64,000 nucleotides of DNA from Quadrisphaera sp. DSM 44207 (GCF_900101335.1 NZ_FNKA01000001.1:744001-808000); one strand, 5' to 3'. Positions 20,959 through 29,743 are shown, counted from the first letter of the stretch. Notes: a model not told the origin generated them from the sequence alone. Made by a program: numbers and translations.

Positions 20959-22164
20959 GTGGACCCGGCCGGCCTCTCCGCCCTGCTCACGCCCGACGGG
21001 TGGGCCCTGCTGGAGGCCCTGCCGCCCTACCGCGAGGACGCCGCCATGGGCCTGGCGCAGCGGCTGCGCGAGCAGGGCGTCGACCCCGTCCTCGTCGCCG
21101 CGGCGCTGACCCAGTCGCGCCTGCGCGCCCGCGCCGCCGCCAAGTTCGGGCCCTTCGCCGCCGGGATGCTCTTCACCCCGGAGGGCCTGGAGCAGGCGAC
21201 CCGGCTGGAGGTCGCCGCCCGGCACGCCGCGCGCTTCGCCGGCGCCGGGGCCCGTCGCGTGGCCGACCTCGGGTGCGGCATCGGCGGTGACGCGATGGCG
21301 CTGGCGGGCCTGGAGCACGAGGTGCTCGCCGTCGACCGCGACGAGGCCACCGCGGCCGTGGCCGCGGTGAACCTGCGGCACTGGCCGGAGGCGCAGGTGC
21401 GCTGCGCCGACGCCCTGTCGGTGGACCTGTCCTCGGTGGGCAGCGCGTGGCTGGACCCCGCCCGGCGCACGGCCGGCGGGCGGCGGGTGCTCGACCCGCG
21501 CCGGGCGTCGCCGTCCTGGGACGACGTGCTGGGGGTCGCGGCGGCGGTGCCGGCGACGGGGGTGAAGCTGGCGCCGGGGATCCCGCGCGACCTGGCGCCC
21601 CCGGGCGCGGAGACGCAGTGGGTCTCGGTCGACGGCGACGTCGTGGAGGCCGCGGTGTGGTTCGGTCCGCTGGCCCGCCCGGGCGTGCGCGCCAGCGCCC
21701 TGGTGCTGCGCGACGGCGCGGCCACCGAGGTCGACGACGTCGGGATGGTGCGCCCGGACGCCGTCGCCGGCGCCGGTGGCCTCGGCGCGTACCTGTACGA
21801 CCCGGACGGCGCCGTGGTGCGCTCCGGGCTCGTGGGCAGGGTGGCGTCGCTGGTGTGCGGCCGCCTGGTCGACCCGACCATCGCCTACGTGACCTCCGAC
21901 GCGCTGGTGCGCACGCCGCTGGCGCGCGCCTTCGCCGTCGAGGAGGTCCTGCCCTTCGGCCTGAAGGCGCTGCGCACGCGGCTGCGCGACCGCCGCGTGG
22001 GGCGGGTGGAGGTGCTCAAGCGCGGCAGCGCCGTGGACGTCGAGCAGCTGCGCCGGTCCCTGCGGCTGTCGGGGCCCGAGGAGCTGGCGCTCGTGCTGAC
22101 CCGGGTGGCCGGGCGGCCGTCGGTGGTGCTGGCGCGGGCGCTGCCGAGGCTTCCGGGAGCCTGA
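20959..22164 (+). CDS. THUMP-like class I SAM methyltransferase
   Basis: A 401-aa protein with a helical N-terminal domain (residues 1-90). A SAM-binding Rossmann core begins at VADLGCGIGGDAMALA, and a DPARR motif follows (SAWLDPARRTAGGRR). The C-terminal THUMP-like segment has FGLKALRTRLRDRRVGRVEV. This is the actinobacterial family of putative RNA methyltransferases often found next to groESL; substrate unknown. GTG 20959 has no ribosome binding site but has CACCAT 6 nt upstream, so leaderless expression is possible. It diverges from groES and is followed 21 nt later by the YihY gene. Confidence 0.82.
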   Translation: MDPAGLSALLTPDGWALLEALPPYREDAAMGLAQRLREQGVDPVLVAAALTQSRLRARAAAKFGPFAAGMLFTPEGLEQATRLEVAARHAARFAGAGARRVADLGCGIGGDAMALAGLEHEVLAVDRDEATAAVAAVNLRHWPEAQVRCADALSVDLSSVGSAWLDPARRTAGGRRVLDPRRASPSWDDVLGVAAAVPATGVKLAPGIPRDLAPPGAETQWVSVDGDVVEAAVWFGPLARPGVRASALVLRDGAATEVDDVGMVRPDAVAGAGGLGAYLYDPDGAVVRSGLVGRVASLVCGRLVDPTIAYVTSDALVRTPLARAFAVEEVLPFGLKALRTRLRDRRVGRVEVLKRGSAVDVEQLRRSLRLSGPEELALVLTRVAGRPSVVLARALPRLPGA

Positions 22165-22185
22165 CGTGCGGGCCAGACTGGCCCG

Positions 22186-23196
22186 GTGCCCGCGCAACCG
22201 GACGGCGCAGCCGTGACCAGGTCCGCAGGCGGCGCGGCCCGCACCGGCCCGCCCGGCGTCGACGCCGGCTCGCCGGTGCGCATCCCCGCCCGCGGCTGGG
22301 GGCAGGTCCTGCAGCGCGCCGGGCAGCGCCTGCTCGCCGAGCGGTTCCCGCTGCTCAGCGCGGGGATCGCGTTCTTCGCGCTCCTCTCCCTCGCGCCCGT
22401 GCTCCTGACGGCGCTGTCGATCTACGGGGCGGTGACCACGCCGGAGGAGGCGCTGGCGCAGCTGTCGGGCGTGGCCGGGGTGCTCCCGCCCGCGCTGCAG
22501 CAGCTCGTGGCCGACCAGCTCACGACGATCACGGCCGCGTCCGCGCAGGTGCTCACCGTGCGCGGGCTCAGCGGCCTCGTCGTGGCGCTGTGGACGGCGA
22601 CGACGGCCGCGACGTACCTCATCGACGCCCTCACGCTGGCGTACCACGAGGAGGAGACCCGCGGGCTGCTGCGCCGCACCGGGCTGGGCCTGGCGTTCGT
22701 GCTCGGGGGCGCGCTGCTGCTGGGCGGGGTGCTCACCGCGGCCGGCGTCGCCTCGCCGGTGGTCGCCGGGGCGCCGCAGTCGCTGCGGGCGGCCGCCGAG
22801 GTCCTCGTGTGGGTGGTGCTCGCCGCGCTCATGGTCGCGGTGCTGTCGGCGCTCTACCGGCTGGCACCGGACCGCCGGCGCGCGCGGTGGCGCTGGATCA
22901 CGGGCGGCGCCGCGGTCGCGACCGCGCTGTGGGTCGCCACGTCGGTGGGGCTGTTCGCGTACGTGCAGGGCCTGGGCACCTACGAGACGACGTACGGCTC
23001 GCTCGCCGGCGTGGCGATCAGCATGTTCTGGGTGTGGGTCACCGTCCTGCTCGTGCTCGTGGGCGCCGTGGTCGACGCCGAGGCGGAGCGCCAGACGGCG
23101 CGGGACTCCACGGTCGGGCCGGAGCGGCCCCTGGGCCAGCGGGAGGCGGTGGTGGCGGACAGCGCACCGCCCTACCCGCAGGACGCGGGGGGCTGA
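22186..23196 (+). CDS. YihY/virulence factor BrkB family membrane protein
   Basis: A 336-aa inner-membrane protein with six hydrophobic segments between about residues 60 and 300. The family motif near the N-terminus is FPLLSAGIAFFALLSLAPVL, followed by LTLAYHEEETRG, a conserved LYRLAPDRR loop and SMFWVWVTVLLVLVGAVVDAE. The family was once called ribonuclease BN by mistake; its real role is unclear, perhaps transport or envelope integrity. The hydrophilic tail (305-336) is unconserved. CAGACT lies 6 nt before GTG 22186. It is followed by an exceptionally long hairpin. Confidence 0.9.
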   Translation: MPAQPDGAAVTRSAGGAARTGPPGVDAGSPVRIPARGWGQVLQRAGQRLLAERFPLLSAGIAFFALLSLAPVLLTALSIYGAVTTPEEALAQLSGVAGVLPPALQQLVADQLTTITAASAQVLTVRGLSGLVVALWTATTAATYLIDALTLAYHEEETRGLLRRTGLGLAFVLGGALLLGGVLTAAGVASPVVAGAPQSLRAAAEVLVWVVLAALMVAVLSALYRLAPDRRRARWRWITGGAAVATALWVATSVGLFAYVQGLGTYETTYGSLAGVAISMFWVWVTVLLVLVGAVVDAEAERQTARDSTVGPERPLGQREAVVADSAPPYPQDAGG

Positions 23197-23197
23197 A

Positions 23198-23262
23198 CCG
23201 GGACGCAGCGGGACGGGTCTCGACCACCGGGTGAGGTCGAGACCCGTCCCGCTGCGTCCCGG
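23198..23262. terminator. 28-bp perfect-stem bidirectional terminator
   Basis: Arms 23198-23225 and 23235-23262 are exact reverse complements (28 nt each) around a 9-nt loop, between the convergent YihY and phosphatase genes. This is much longer than an ordinary terminator stem. Confidence 0.85.
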
Positions 23263-23290
23263 TGCGTCCTGCTGCGTCCCGGTGCGTCCT
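23251..23290. repeat. 20-bp direct repeat beside the terminator
   Basis: Two exact, abutting copies of GCTGCGTCCCGGTGCGTCCT (23251-23270, 23271-23290). The first overlaps the right arm of the terminator, and the second ends 4 nt before the phosphatase stop codon. Confidence 0.9.
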
Positions 23291-23293
23291 GGC

Positions 23294-25156
23294 TCAGGCC
23301 CGCGGGCCGTCGTCCGGCAGCGCCGAGGGACCGGCCTCCGGCGGGCGCGGGCGGTCCTCGGGGTGGGCGCGCACGGCGAGCAGCGCCACGTCGTCCTCGA
23401 CCGCGCCCTGGAGCTCGCCCAGCAGCGCGTCGCACAGCTGCTCCAGCGGCAGCTGCGCCAGGGCCGCCACCGCCTCGCACAGCCAGCTCAGGCCGTCGTC
23501 GAGGGAGGAGCCGCGCCGCTCCACGAGCCCGTCCGTGTACAGCAGCAGCGTCGTGCCCGGCTGCAGCTCGACCTCGTGGTCGACGCGGTCGGTGTCGGGG
23601 TCCAGGCCCAGCAGCAGGTCCGGCTCGGCGCTCAGCAGCTGCGTCGTCCCGTCGGCGGTGACGAGCAGCGGCGGCGGGTGCCCGGCGCTGGACCAGCGCA
23701 GCAGGCGCAGCCCCTGCTCCGCCTGCTCCTCGGACTGCTCCACCTGCGCGAGCACCGCCGTGGCCAGGGAGCCCGGCGTCATGTCCCGCATCGCCCCGTC
23801 CAGCGCGGTCAGCACGTGGCCCGGAGGTGCCTCCAGCACGTGGGCGACGCCCCGGAGCAGGTTGCGCACCTGCCCCATGGCCGCCGCGGCGTCGCGGTCG
23901 TGCCCCGCCACGTCCCCGACCACCACCGACGTCGTGCCGTCCGGGGTGACGAAGGCGTCGTACCAGTCGCCGCCGACCTGGGCCTCCTCGGCCGCGGGCA
24001 GGTACCGCACGGCGATCTGCAGGTGGTCCGGCTGCGGAGGGTCGGTGAGCAGGCTGCGCTGCAGCGCCTCGGACAGCCGTCGCACGGCGGCGGCGGAGCG
24101 GCGCTCGGCCTGCCGGGTGAGGATGCGGTCCAGGCCCTGGGCGCACTGCGCGGCGAACGCCTCGAGCAGCTCGACCTCCGCGCTGGCGAACTCCTGCTCC
24201 TCGCGCCAGCCGACGACCAGGCACCCCAGCACCCGCCCGCCGATGCGCAGCGGCAGCGCGGCCCACGCCTGCATGCCCGTCGCCGCCAGGATGGTGGCCA
24301 TCTCGGGGGCGAAGGCGAGGCTGGCCGCGCGGTCCGGCAGGAGCACCCGCTCCCCGGTGGCCGCCGCGACGCTCGCCGGGAAGGGCCCCCGCAGCGGCAT
24401 CTGCGCGTAGCGCTCGCGCACCTGCGAGGTGAGGCTGGCGCTCGCCGTCATGTCGAGCACGCCGTCCGCCTCGGTGGCGCGCACCCCGACGGCCCCGCCG
24501 TCGGCGCCCAGCACGCGCAGGCCCCGGTCGATGACGACGGTGGTCAGGTCCTCGACGGTCTCGGCGTTGCCCAGCTGCAGGGCGACCTCGGCGAGCGCCG
24601 CGAAGCGGCGCGACGCCGCCGCCTCCGCCTGCCACGCCGCGCGCAGCTCGCGCGCGCGGACGACCAGGTCGGCCTCGGCCTCCTCCACGCGGCGGCGCCA
24701 GCCCTCGCCGCGGGCCCGCTCGGCGTCCCGCTGGTGCTGCTGGCGGACGTAGTCGGTGACGTCCTCGACCCGGTGCAGCAGGAGCGTCGTCCTGCCGGCT
24801 GCGTCCAGGACCGGGACGTTGACCGGGCTCCAGTACCGCTCGACGAAACCGCCGGTCGCCGGGTCGGGGATGTCGTACTTCTGCAGCGCCATCGTGTGCG
24901 GTTCGCCGGTGTCGCGGGCGCGCTCCAGCGAGGCGCGCAGGTTGGCGACGCCGTCCGCGGTCGGGTCCTCGGGGTTGTCCGGGAAGGCCTCGAACATGGG
25001 CCGCCCGACGAGGTCCTCGCGCCGGCGTCCCGTGGCCCGGCAGTACGCGTCGTTGGCCTCGACGATGACGAGGCCGGGGTCCAGCACGAGGAAGGGCGTC
25101 GGGGTGGCCGCGAACAGGCGCGCGTGGTCGATGCCGGGCGTGGGGTCCGTGCTCAC
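23294..25156 (-). CDS. PAS-GAF-SpoIIE (PP2C) serine phosphatase
   Basis: A 620-aa cytoplasmic signalling protein. The N-terminal PAS domain (about 14-125) has [34 protein letters not shown] and [11 protein letters not shown] short coiled coil (135-180) leads to a GAF domain (about 185-325). The C-terminal PP2C/SpoIIE phosphatase (about 370-590) has metal-binding [20 protein letters not shown] and the final [11 protein letters not shown]. Such enzymes usually dephosphorylate anti-anti-sigma factors (RsbU-like). No STAS or anti-sigma gene is in the window, so the target is unknown. GTG 25156 overlaps the tsaD stop by four nucleotides, tying its translation to tsaD. Confidence 0.9.
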   Translation of the reverse strand: MSTDPTPGIDHARLFAATPTPFLVLDPGLVIVEANDAYCRATGRRREDLVGRPMFEAFPDNPEDPTADGVANLRASLERARDTGEPHTMALQKYDIPDPATGGFVERYWSPVNVPVLDAAGRTTLLLHRVEDVTDYVRQQHQRDAERARGEGWRRRVEEAEADLVVRARELRAAWQAEAAASRRFAALAEVALQLGNAETVEDLTTVVIDRGLRVLGADGGAVGVRATEADGVLDMTASASLTSQVRERYAQMPLRGPFPASVAAATGERVLLPDRAASLAFAPEMATILAATGMQAWAALPLRIGGRVLGCLVVGWREEQEFASAEVELLEAFAAQCAQGLDRILTRQAERRSAAAVRRLSEALQRSLLTDPPQPDHLQIAVRYLPAAEEAQVGGDWYDAFVTPDGTTSVVVGDVAGHDRDAAAAMGQVRNLLRGVAHVLEAPPGHVLTALDGAMRDMTPGSLATAVLAQVEQSEEQAEQGLRLLRWSSAGHPPPLLVTADGTTQLLSAEPDLLLGLDPDTDRVDHEVELQPGTTLLLYTDGLVERRGSSLDDGLSWLCEAVAALAQLPLEQLCDALLGELQGAVEDDVALLAVRAHPEDRPRPPEAGPSALPDDGPRA

Positions 25157-26202
25157 ACCAGCACCTCCGTCACGGGCAGGGACGAGTCGGCGGGCAGGTC
25201 GAGGTCGGAGGGCCGGCGTCCGCGGGCGAGCAGCAGCGAGCCCAGGGCGGCGACCATCGCGCCGTTGTCGGTGCACAGGCCCGGGCGCGGCACGCGCACG
25301 GCCACGCCCGCGGCCGCGGCCCGCTGCTCCGCCAGCACCCGCAGGCGCGAGTTGGCGGCCACGCCACCGCCCACCAGCAGCGTGCCCACGCCCTGCTCGG
25401 CGCACGCCGCGACCGCCTTGCGGGTCAGCACGTCGACCACGGCCTCCTGGAAGGACGCCGCGACGTCGGCGACGGGCACGTCCTCGCCCGCGGCGCGGCG
25501 CTGCTCGACCCACCGGGCGACGGCGGTCTTCAGGCCGGAGAAGGAGAAGTCGTACGGGTGGCGGGCCAGGTCGCGCCCGGTGCTCAGCCCGCGCGGGAAC
25601 GCGATCGCCGCCGGGTCGCCGTCGCGGGCGGCGCGGTCCACGAGCGGGCCGCCGGGGAAGCCGAGGCCGAGCAGGCGCGCGACCTTGTCGAACGCCTCCC
25701 CCGCGGCGTCGTCGAGCGTCTGGCCCAGCGGCTCCACCTGCGCCGTCACGTCGTCCACCCGCAGCAGGGAGGAGTGGCCGCCGGAGACGAGCAGCGCCAC
25801 GGCCGGCTCGGGCAGCGGGCCGTGCTCGAGCGCGTCGACGGCCACGTGCGCGGCCAGGTGGTTGACCCCGTACAGCGGCACGCCCAGGCCGAGCGCGAGG
25901 GCCTTGGCCGAGGCGACCCCGACCATCAGCGCGCCGGCGAGGCCCGGGCCGGCCGTGACGGCCACGGCGTCGAGGTCGCCCAGCGCGACGCCGGCCTGCG
26001 CGCAGGCGCGCTGCACGGTGGGGACCATCGCCTCCAGGTGGGCGCGGCTGGCGACCTCGGGCACCACGCCCCCGAAGCGAGCGTGCTCGTCGACGCTGCT
26101 GGCGACGGCGTCGACGAGCAGCGTCGAGCCGCGCACGATCCCGACGCCCGTCTCGTCGCAGGAGGTCTCGATCCCCAGCACGAGGGGCTCGTCGGCAGGC
26201 AC
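25153..26202 (-). CDS. tsaD: tRNA threonylcarbamoyltransferase TsaD
   Basis: Catalytic subunit that transfers the threonylcarbamoyl group to A37 of ANN-decoding tRNAs (t6A), working with TsaB and TsaE, both in this window. The 349-aa ASKHA protein shows [15 protein letters not shown] (9-23), the iron-binding H115 and H119 in [16 protein letters not shown], and [23 protein letters not shown]. It lies downstream of rimI and tsaB. TACGCT lies 6 nt before GTG 26202 with no ribosome binding site, so it may also be transcribed independently as a leaderless message. Confidence 0.97.
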   Translation of the reverse strand: MPADEPLVLGIETSCDETGVGIVRGSTLLVDAVASSVDEHARFGGVVPEVASRAHLEAMVPTVQRACAQAGVALGDLDAVAVTAGPGLAGALMVGVASAKALALGLGVPLYGVNHLAAHVAVDALEHGPLPEPAVALLVSGGHSSLLRVDDVTAQVEPLGQTLDDAAGEAFDKVARLLGLGFPGGPLVDRAARDGDPAAIAFPRGLSTGRDLARHPYDFSFSGLKTAVARWVEQRRAAGEDVPVADVAASFQEAVVDVLTRKAVAACAEQGVGTLLVGGGVAANSRLRVLAEQRAAAAGVAVRVPRPGLCTDNGAMVAALGSLLLARGRRPSDLDLPADSSLPVTEVLV

Positions 26203-26208
26203 GCCCTC

Positions 26209-26214
26209 AGCGTA
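26209..26214 (-). promoter_or_regulatory. -10 box of a probable leaderless tsaD transcript
   Basis: TACGCT on the minus strand, 6 nt before GTG 26202; no Shine-Dalgarno sequence. Confidence 0.5.
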
Positions 26215-26218
26215 GGTG

Positions 26219-26262
26219 TCAGCGCAGACGGCGCCGCAGCATCAGCGCAGACGGCGCCGCAG
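26219..26262. repeat. 21-bp direct duplication of the rimI 3' end
   Basis: The 21 nt at 26242-26262 (last six codons plus stop of rimI) are repeated exactly at 26219-26239, two nucleotides downstream of the rimI stop. Confidence 0.9.
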
Positions 26263-26766
26263 GACGAGCGCGTCGACGTCCCCCGGCTGGTAGTAGCGCC
26301 GCCGCACCGCGAGGTGCTCGAAGCCGGCCGCGGCGTACAGGCGCCGGGCCGGCTCGTTGTCAGCGCGCACCTCGAGCAGCACGCTCGCTGCCCCGCGCTC
26401 GCGGGCCCGCTCCACGAGCGCCTCCAGCAGGGCGCGTCCGAGCCCGCGCCCCTGCCCGGCGGGCGCGACGGCGAGCGTCTGGACGTCGGCCTCGCCGCCG
26501 CCCGCGGGAGCGGCCAGGCCCGCGTACCCCACCACCGCGGCGTCCGCGCCCACCTCGACGCCCACCTCGACGCCCGCCTCGACGCCCGCCTCGGCGTCGG
26601 CCTCGAGGACGGCGTACCAGCGGTCCGGCGCCGCCAGCTCGGACCAGAACAGCTCCGGGGTCCACGCCGTCGCGCCGAACAGCTCCCGCTCGAGGGCGAC
26701 GACGGGCTGCACGTCCCACCAGCGCATGCGCCGCAACCGCACCCCGGGCGGCAGCGGGCCGCTCAC
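26242..26766 (-). CDS. rimI: Ribosomal protein S18-alanine N-acetyltransferase
   Basis: A 174-aa GNAT enzyme. The acetyl-CoA motif A is VQTLAVAPAGQGRGLGRALL, followed by LLEVRADNEPARRLYAAAGF and RRRYYQPGDVDALVLRR, the usual RimI C-terminus. The order tsaB-rimI-tsaD is conserved in bacteria. GTG 26766 was chosen because the N-terminus LRRMRWWDVQPVVALERELF is RimI-like; the frame stays open upstream through palindromic repeats that encode no recognisable domain. A stretch EAGVEAGVEVGVEVGAD interrupts the strand before motif A and is encoded by a 12-bp repeat. That insertion is unusual for the family. Confidence 0.9.
   Translation of the reverse strand: MSGPLPPGVRLRRMRWWDVQPVVALERELFGATAWTPELFWSELAAPDRWYAVLEADAEAGVEAGVEVGVEVGADAAVVGYAGLAAPAGGGEADVQTLAVAPAGQGRGLGRALLEALVERARERGAASVLLEVRADNEPARRLYAAAGFEHLAVRRRYYQPGDVDALVLRRRLR
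26551..26598. repeat. 12-bp tandem repeat inside rimI
   Basis: Four copies of CRCCTCGACGCC (26551, 26563, 26575, 26587; the last diverged), encoding alternating Glu-Val/Ala-Gly residues. Confidence 0.85.
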
Positions 26767-26831
26767 ACTCCGCCCGCGGAGTGCGGTCCTGGGGCGGCAC
26801 CGAGGCGCACTCCGCCCGCGGAGTGCGGTCC
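26766..26831. repeat. Paired 24-bp palindromic repeats between tsaB and rimI
   Basis: Two exact 24-nt copies (26766-26789 and 26808-26831). Each contains the palindrome CACTCCGC-CC-GCGGAGTG. The first copy overlaps the rimI start codon. Each can fold into an 8-bp hairpin, and the two copies can also pair with each other. Confidence 0.9.
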
Positions 26832-26836
26832 GGCGC

Positions 26837-27538
26837 TCACGCGCGGACCGGCTTCGGCGCCCCCGGCTCGGCGGCGTCCGGGCGGCGCAGGTACAGCGGC
26901 TCGGGGGGCAGCAGCGCCTCGCCGCGGGCGAGGCGGTCGGCGGCCACCGCCGCCAGCAGGCCCGGGTCCAGGCCCTCGGGGGCGGCGCGCCCGTCGGCCG
27001 CGGCGGGCGGCGGCAGGACGTCGGGGTGCAGCACGGCGCCGCGCCCCACCACGGGCAGGCCGCCCGTCGGGACGTCGGCGGGCGCACCCACCGCCGGGCC
27101 CTGCACCCGCCGCCAGCCGCGCACGGGGTCGCCGGCGTCGACGACGTCGTAGCGCGCCCAGTGCACCTCGCGCCGCCGCGCGTCCGTGGCGACGACGAAG
27201 CCGCCCGCGAGCGCGTCCGGCACCGCGGCGAGCGCCGTGGCGGCGACGGCGTCCAAGCTGCACACCCCGTGCACGGGCGCGTCGAGCACGAGGCCGAGGG
27301 TGAGCGCGGTGACCAGGCCGACGCGCAGCCCCGTGAACGGAGCCGGCCCGACCCCGACGGCGACGGCCGTCAGCTCGCGCCGGGCCACCCCGGCCTCGGC
27401 GAGCACGGAGCGCACCGCGGGCGCGAGCAGCTCCGCGTGCCGCCGCGCGTCGGCCTCGACGCGCGAGGCCAGCACCGCGGAGCCGTCGGAGACGGCGACC
27501 CCCACGGCGGCCGAGGTGTCCAGCGCGAGGAGCAGCAC
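26837..27538 (-). CDS. tsaB: tRNA threonylcarbamoyladenosine complex dimerisation subunit TsaB
   Basis: A 233-aa ASKHA-fold scaffold for TsaD in t6A synthesis. Visible motifs are LLLALDTSAAVGVAVSDG, the RHAELLAPAV helix, and VGVGPAPFTGLRVGLVTA. The C-terminal half is shorter and less conserved, and the protein ends with EPLYLRRPDAAEPGAPKPVR, the common TsaB terminus. GTG 27538 has no ribosome binding site, but TAGCCT stands 6 nt upstream. It therefore seems to head its own leaderless operon tsaB-rimI-tsaD, rather than being read from tsaE, which now lies 3.9 kb away. Confidence 0.95.
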   Translation of the reverse strand: MLLLALDTSAAVGVAVSDGSAVLASRVEADARRHAELLAPAVRSVLAEAGVARRELTAVAVGVGPAPFTGLRVGLVTALTLGLVLDAPVHGVCSLDAVAATALAAVPDALAGGFVVATDARRREVHWARYDVVDAGDPVRGWRRVQGPAVGAPADVPTGGLPVVGRGAVLHPDVLPPPAAADGRAAPEGLDPGLLAAVAADRLARGEALLPPEPLYLRRPDAAEPGAPKPVRA

Positions 27539-27544
27539 GCGGCC

Positions 27545-27550
27545 AGGCTA
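27545..27550 (-). promoter_or_regulatory. -10 box of a probable leaderless tsaB operon
   Basis: TAGCCT on the minus strand, 6 nt before GTG 27538. A poor -35-like TGCGAT lies 17 nt further upstream. Confidence 0.55.
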
Positions 27551-27605
27551 GGGGCCCGCGGCGGCCGATCGCACCGCTCGTGTGCCTGCGGCCACCAAGC
27601 GGACG

Positions 27606-27611
27606 TAGCGT
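27606..27611 (+). promoter_or_regulatory. -10 box of a probable leaderless marR transcript
   Basis: TAGCGT ends 6 nt before GTG 27618; no Shine-Dalgarno sequence. Confidence 0.5.
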
Positions 27612-27617
27612 GGGCGG

Positions 27618-28124
27618 GTGCCCCTCGTCCCCGACACCGTCCCCGCGCGCGCCGGCGCCGCCACGGACGCCGCCCTCGACGCCGATCCCCGCACCGCCGC
27701 CGCGGGCCGGCTCGTGGAGCAGGTGGCGGCCCTGACCCGCATCGTCCACAGCATCAGGGCGGCCGAGGCGCGGCGCTCCGCCCACGGCCTGCTCTTCCCC
27801 CTGCTCGGCCTCGGGCCGCTGCGCGTGACCGCCCTGGCGGACGCCGTCCACGCCGACGCCTCCACGATCAGCCGCCAGGTCGCCGACCTCGTGCGCGAGG
27901 GGCTCGTGCGCCGCGAGCCGGACCCGGTCGACGGCCGCGCCCACCTGCTCGCCGTCACGGACGCCGGCGCCGACCTGGTCGCCCGCACGCGCCGCGAGCG
28001 GACCCGCACGACCGCGCAGGCCCTGCCCGCGTGGACGGCCGAGGAGCTCGACGCCCTCGCCACCGCCCTCACCCGCCTCACCACCGACCTCACCCACCAC
28101 CTGAGCACCCCGGTGGACCGGTGA
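27618..28124 (+). CDS. MarR family transcriptional regulator
   Basis: A 168-aa winged-helix regulator. The DNA-binding part is LGPLRVTALADAVHADASTISRQVADLVREG (two blocks: LGPLRVTALADAVHADAS and TISRQVADLVREG). The wing LVRREPDPVDGRAHLLAVTDAG follows, the usual MarR pattern, with dimerisation helices at both ends. It is divergent from tsaB and convergent with the cell-wall-binding protein gene, from which a strong hairpin separates it. No obvious target gene is adjacent, so its ligand and regulon are unknown. It is the first of four genes inserted into the tsaB/tsaE junction. Confidence 0.9.
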   Translation: MPLVPDTVPARAGAATDAALDADPRTAAAGRLVEQVAALTRIVHSIRAAEARRSAHGLLFPLLGLGPLRVTALADAVHADASTISRQVADLVREGLVRREPDPVDGRAHLLAVTDAGADLVARTRRERTRTTAQALPAWTAEELDALATALTRLTTDLTHHLSTPVDR

Positions 28125-28129
28125 ACGCA

Positions 28130-28159
28130 GGGGGCGGGGCGGCTGCCCGCCCCGCCCCC
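28130..28159. terminator. Bidirectional terminator, marR / cell-wall-binding gene
   Basis: Perfect 13-bp G/C-only arms (28130-28142, 28147-28159) around a CTGC loop, between convergent stops. Confidence 0.85.
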
Positions 28160-28165
28160 GGCGCG

Positions 28166-29743
28166 TCACAGGCCGAGGATCGCCCGGACCTCCGCGAGCA
28201 CCGCGTCCGGCACCGCGGCGTCCCCGCCGAGGACGTAGACGGACCCGATCCGGCCCGCGCCCTCCCGCAGGTACGCGCGCACGGACGGCGGCAGCGTGGA
28301 GCCGACGAGCAGGACCGGGGCGTCGCGCCGCCCGGCGGCGGCCGCGCCGGCGAGCGCGTCCGGGAACGTGGACCCGGTGGCGAGCACGACGGTCGTGGCG
28401 TCGGGGAACAGCGCCCGCGCCACCTGCGCCGACGTCGCGTGGCGGTCCTCGCCCGCGATGCGCTCGACGTCCAGGCCGAGCGCGCGCACCTGCGCCACCA
28501 CCGCGTCGCTGACGGCAGCGGGACCGCCCGGCACCAGCACGGTGGCGCCGTCCAGCTCGGCGAGCAGCGCGCTCACCCGGGGGTCGAGCGCGCCGGGCGC
28601 GGTGAGCAGCACGGGGGCCTGCGCACTGGCCGCGAAGGCGGCACCGGCCAGGGCGTCGGGGAACGCGGCGCTGCTGGCGAGGACGACCTGGTCGACGTCG
28701 GCGCCCGAGTCGAGGAGGAAGCGGGCCATCTGCAGCGCGGTGTGCACCCGGTCCTCGCCGGAGATGCGCACCACCTCGTAGCCCGCGGCCTCCAGCACCA
28801 GCTGGACAGAGGGCGCGATGGCCGCCTCGCCGCCGAGGAGGTAGACGGTGCCGGTGTCGCCGAGCGCGCGCACGACCTCGCGCAGCACGGACGGCGGGAG
28901 CTCGGCGGTGGCGGTCAGGAGCACCGGCGCGTCCTCCAGGACGGCGACGGGCGCGGCCGCGAGCGCGTCGGCGAAGGCGTCGGAGCGGGCCAGCAGGACC
29001 GCGCCGGCCTCGCCGTCGGCCGGGAAGTCCTCGCGGGCGAGGCGGGTGGAGGTCTCGAAGCGGTCCTTCCCGCCGAGCCGGGCGCTGCCGCCGCCGACCT
29101 CGACCACGACGGGGACGCTGGTCGGGCCGGCGCCCTCCGGCGTCGCGGTGACCGTCACCGTATAGCGGCCCGCCCTCGCGTAGGCGTGCTTGCCGAAGGC
29201 CCTGACGTCGTCGTCGTCGCCGCCGCGCGGGGTGAGCTCCTGCGGCGCGGACCCGTCGCCGTAGTCGACGACGAGCGCCACCGCCGCGGCCGTGCGGCGG
29301 CCGTCGGGGCCGGCCGACGGCGACGCGCTCGAGGAGGAGCTCGGCGAGGCGGTGGCCGGAGCGGTGGCCGGAGCGGTGCCCGACGCGGTGCTCGCCGAGG
29401 CGGTGGCCGTGCTCGACGCGCTGGGCGACGCGCTGGGCGACGCGCTGGGTGACGCCGTCGGCGCGGGAGCGGGCGACGGGTCGCTGCCGCGGCGGCCGTC
29501 GCGGCGCTCGTCGTCGTCCCGCTCGTCGTCCGCGTCGTCCGCGTCGTCGTCCTCGTCCGCGTCGTACTCGACGGCGACGGTCACGACGCCGCTCGGGGTC
29601 GCGATGGCCGGGCGCACCTCGACCTCGAGCCCGCCCGACTCGCCCTCGCTCGAGCTGTGGGCGACGGCCGGCGCGCCCAGGCTCGCCACGAGCACCGCGG
29701 CGCCGACGGCGGCAGCGGCTCCTCGACCTCGACTGCTCCGCAC
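28166..29743 (-). CDS. Secreted protein with PKD-like and cell wall-binding repeat 2 domains
   Basis: A 525-aa exported protein. A signal peptide (residues 1-28, cut after PAVA) is followed by a very acidic stretch (DADEDDDADDADDERDDDE). A Ser/Pro/Ala/Thr linker comes next, then a PKD-like segment (VDYGDGSAPQEL, GKHAYARAGRYTVTVT, about 155-215). The last 300 residues hold three CWB2 repeats, marked by RFETSTRLAR, RVHTALQMAR and RHATSAQVAR, each ending in a YLLGG/PGG/VLGG block. CWB2 modules anchor proteins to wall polymers; the acidic and PKD parts may bind Ca2+ or mediate adhesion. GTG 29743 follows GGAGG. Confidence 0.88.
   Translation of the reverse strand: MRSSRGRGAAAAVGAAVLVASLGAPAVAHSSSEGESGGLEVEVRPAIATPSGVVTVAVEYDADEDDDADDADDERDDDERRDGRRGSDPSPAPAPTASPSASPSASPSASSTATASASTASGTAPATAPATASPSSSSSASPSAGPDGRRTAAAVALVVDYGDGSAPQELTPRGGDDDDVRAFGKHAYARAGRYTVTVTATPEGAGPTSVPVVVEVGGGSARLGGKDRFETSTRLAREDFPADGEAGAVLLARSDAFADALAAAPVAVLEDAPVLLTATAELPPSVLREVVRALGDTGTVYLLGGEAAIAPSVQLVLEAAGYEVVRISGEDRVHTALQMARFLLDSGADVDQVVLASSAAFPDALAGAAFAASAQAPVLLTAPGALDPRVSALLAELDGATVLVPGGPAAVSDAVVAQVRALGLDVERIAGEDRHATSAQVARALFPDATTVVLATGSTFPDALAGAAAAGRRDAPVLLVGSTLPPSVRAYLREGAGRIGSVYVLGGDAAVPDAVLAEVRAILGL
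29415..29450. repeat. 12-bp tandem repeat in the linker of the cell-wall-binding gene
   Basis: Three copies of GACGCGCTGGGC (the last ends in T), encoding the Ser/Ala/Pro linker repeats on the minus strand. Confidence 0.8.
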
